The translations under genes were made by a program, and so were the position numbers. From CAYZUE01 sp964481825 (GTDB lineage: Archaea > Hydrothermarchaeota > Hydrothermarchaeia > Hydrothermarchaeales > JALUUU01), in the NCBI GenBank assembly GCA_964481825.1, contig CAYZUE010000061.1, positions 1 through 6,901 of the forward strand: a stretch of 6,901 nt of DNA. Reading direction: 5' to 3'. Below the pieces are notes generated by a model. It saw nothing but the letters and a program-made list of their open reading frames with translations. It made no database searches and had not been told where the DNA came from. Shown here piece after piece: positions 5,790 to 6,901 of the stretch (its first letter is position 1; every line of letters starts with the position of its first letter).

Positions 5790-6818
5790 TCAAACTTTAC
5801 CAAATTCCTTAGTTGCATTAACCAACGCAAGCATGTTTTCTTTAGAAATCTCAGGCCAAATATCACAACCCGGCATTATTCCATCTACTCCTGCCTCGAT
5901 AGCTTTCTGTACATTTTCCTTAATGACATCAGGTTTAGATTGAACAAGCACATTATATGCATCGATATTTCCAAGGATTACAGCATCTTTTCCGAGCTTT
6001 TCTCTTGATGCAGAAATGTCATTTCTTTGTTCAACACTAAGAGCTTCTGCTCCGCACGCCTGCATCATCTCTATTATAGGATTGGTATCTCCACACATAT
6101 GTAAAATTCTGGGACCTGGTAGGCCTTCAATAAGCTTTTTTAATGGGGGTACAATAAGACTATTAAACATCTTTGGACTTATTATATCGGAAGGGGCACC
6201 CATTTCACGTACCGTAATATAATCCGCACCAGCATCTTTGTAATGCTTAGCTAAAGCGATGAGGGGTGGGATTAAGCCCTCTAATATTTCTGTTACTGCT
6301 TCTTTTTGCTTAAATGAGTTTTTCAAAAGATCATTAAGATCCATAAGCTGTCCAGCCATGGTATATGGTCCTAAAATATATGTGCCAATTGCTATTTTAT
6401 CACCCCAATTTTTTTGAAGCAATCGTAAAGCATCAGCAACCACCGGAATCCTGCCTCTTTCTAAAAAATCGTCAGGAACCGATACCTTATCCCCCGTCTT
6501 TAATACCTTAGTCTTAACAGTTGGATAAAGAATCCCCTCAGTATGTTCATAATAATTTATATTACATCCAAATGCTTCAGCCTCAACACCCAAGTCAAAA
6601 GGAACTACTGCTGTCTCGTATCCGTATAAATCATACGATGAACTAGCAGCATTCGCCATTTGTTCAGCATTTTTATGAACTTCTTGAAAAGCTGCACCAT
6701 ATTTCTCTAAACCAGGAACAGTTATATTTCCCATTCCACTAAAGCACGGTACTCTATCAACTTTCTCTCCATTTAACAAACCTAAAACTCTTTTTTTGGA
6801 AGACCATTCATTTGACAT
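5790..6818 (-). CDS. Methylcobamide:coenzyme M methyltransferase (MtbA/MtaA type)
   Basis: A 342-residue cytoplasmic enzyme of the uroporphyrinogen-decarboxylase-like fold. It moves the methyl group from a methylated corrinoid protein to coenzyme M, giving methyl-CoM for methanogenesis. The zinc-site motif is complete: H240-x-C242 (LHMCGD) and C318 (MPGCDIWPE), matching the H237/C239/C316 spacing I recall for MtbA. KVDRVP (19-24) is the usual N-terminal motif, and the length fits the family (about 340). I prefer the second ATG (6818): GAGGT lies 5 bases upstream, and the N-terminus then aligns with MtbA; the ATG at 6830 would add four residues and has no site upstream. MtbA versus MtaA cannot be decided by eye; the amine-type methyltransferase nearby favours MtbA. 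The gene has its own promoter and is convergent with the VWA gene. Confidence 0.9.
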   Translation of the reverse strand: MSNEWSSKKRVLGLLNGEKVDRVPCFSGMGNITVPGLEKYGAAFQEVHKNAEQMANAASSSYDLYGYETAVVPFDLGVEAEAFGCNINYYEHTEGILYPTVKTKVLKTGDKVSVPDDFLERGRIPVVADALRLLQKNWGDKIAIGTYILGPYTMAGQLMDLNDLLKNSFKQKEAVTEILEGLIPPLIALAKHYKDAGADYITVREMGAPSDIISPKMFNSLIVPPLKKLIEGLPGPRILHMCGDTNPIIEMMQACGAEALSVEQRNDISASREKLGKDAVILGNIDAYNVLVQSKPDVIKENVQKAIEAGVDGIMPGCDIWPEISKENMLALVNATKEFGKV

Positions 6819-6823
6819 ATTAG

Positions 6824-6828
6824 ACCTC
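6824..6828 (-). promoter_or_regulatory. Ribosome binding site favouring the second ATG of the CoM methyltransferase
   Basis: The minus strand reads GAGGT, 5 bases before ATG at 6818, and overlaps the upstream ATG at 6830. Only an A-run precedes the upstream ATG. Confidence 0.65.
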
Positions 6829-6868
6829 ATTTATCTTTTTTTTTTGCTTTCACATAATTATCAGTATC

Positions 6869-6883
6869 TTATATACTTTTTCC
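6869..6883 (-). promoter_or_regulatory. BRE/TATA promoter of the CoM methyltransferase gene
   Basis: The minus strand reads GGAAAAAGTATATAA: an A-rich BRE followed by a TATATAA box. Transcription would start near 6847, leaving a leader of about 30 bases that contains an A10 run (6845-6836). The match is good but lacks experimental support. Confidence 0.55.
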
Positions 6884-6901
6884 ATTGAAGTATACTAATC
6901 A

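Overview
This AT-rich window looks like part of the genome of a methylotrophic, probably methanogenic, archaeon. Two observations support this. First, the genes encode a corrinoid-dependent methyl-transfer route that ends in a methylcobamide:coenzyme M methyltransferase. Second, the control signals are archaeal: BRE/TATA-type promoters and GGAGG/GAGGT ribosome binding sites, with no bacterial -35/-10 pairs. I cannot place the organism more precisely.

Layout. (1) Positions 1-3422, minus strand: a three-gene operon read right to left. It starts with a small corrinoid protein (3422-2769), continues with a methyltransferase of the MtmB (monomethylamine methyltransferase) family (2755-1331), and ends with a sodium:solute symporter (1278 to beyond the left edge). 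The symporter frame is open and unbroken to base 1. (2) Positions 3423-3941: a very AT-rich divergent intergenic region. It holds a near-perfect archaeal promoter for the minus-strand operon, a repeated GGAAATTATCTAA motif (one copy inside a 20-base palindrome), and probable promoters for the plus strand. (3) Positions 3942-5746, plus strand: a MoxR-type AAA+ ATPase and a VWA-domain protein with an intact MIDAS, overlapping at GTGA just after a run of 13 A. (4) Positions 5790-6818, minus strand: an MtbA/MtaA-type methylcobamide:CoM methyltransferase with its own promoter near the right edge, convergent with the VWA gene.

How the parts may work together (inference). The symporter imports a methylated substrate. 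The MtmB-like enzyme moves a methyl group from it to the corrinoid protein, and the MtbA-like enzyme passes that methyl to coenzyme M. The MoxR/VWA pair may be a dedicated remodelling or activating chaperone for one of these enzymes. No RamA-type corrinoid reductive activase lies in the window.

The most interesting point is that the MtmB-family protein has no pyrrolysine. Its gene is open throughout, and compared with the Methanosarcina MtmB sequence as I recall it, the Pyl position and the other substrate-pocket residues (E259, Q333, Y335) are all replaced. It is therefore probably not a monomethylamine methyltransferase but a Pyl-independent relative with an unknown substrate. This parallels how MtgB (glycine betaine) relates to the Pyl enzyme MttB.
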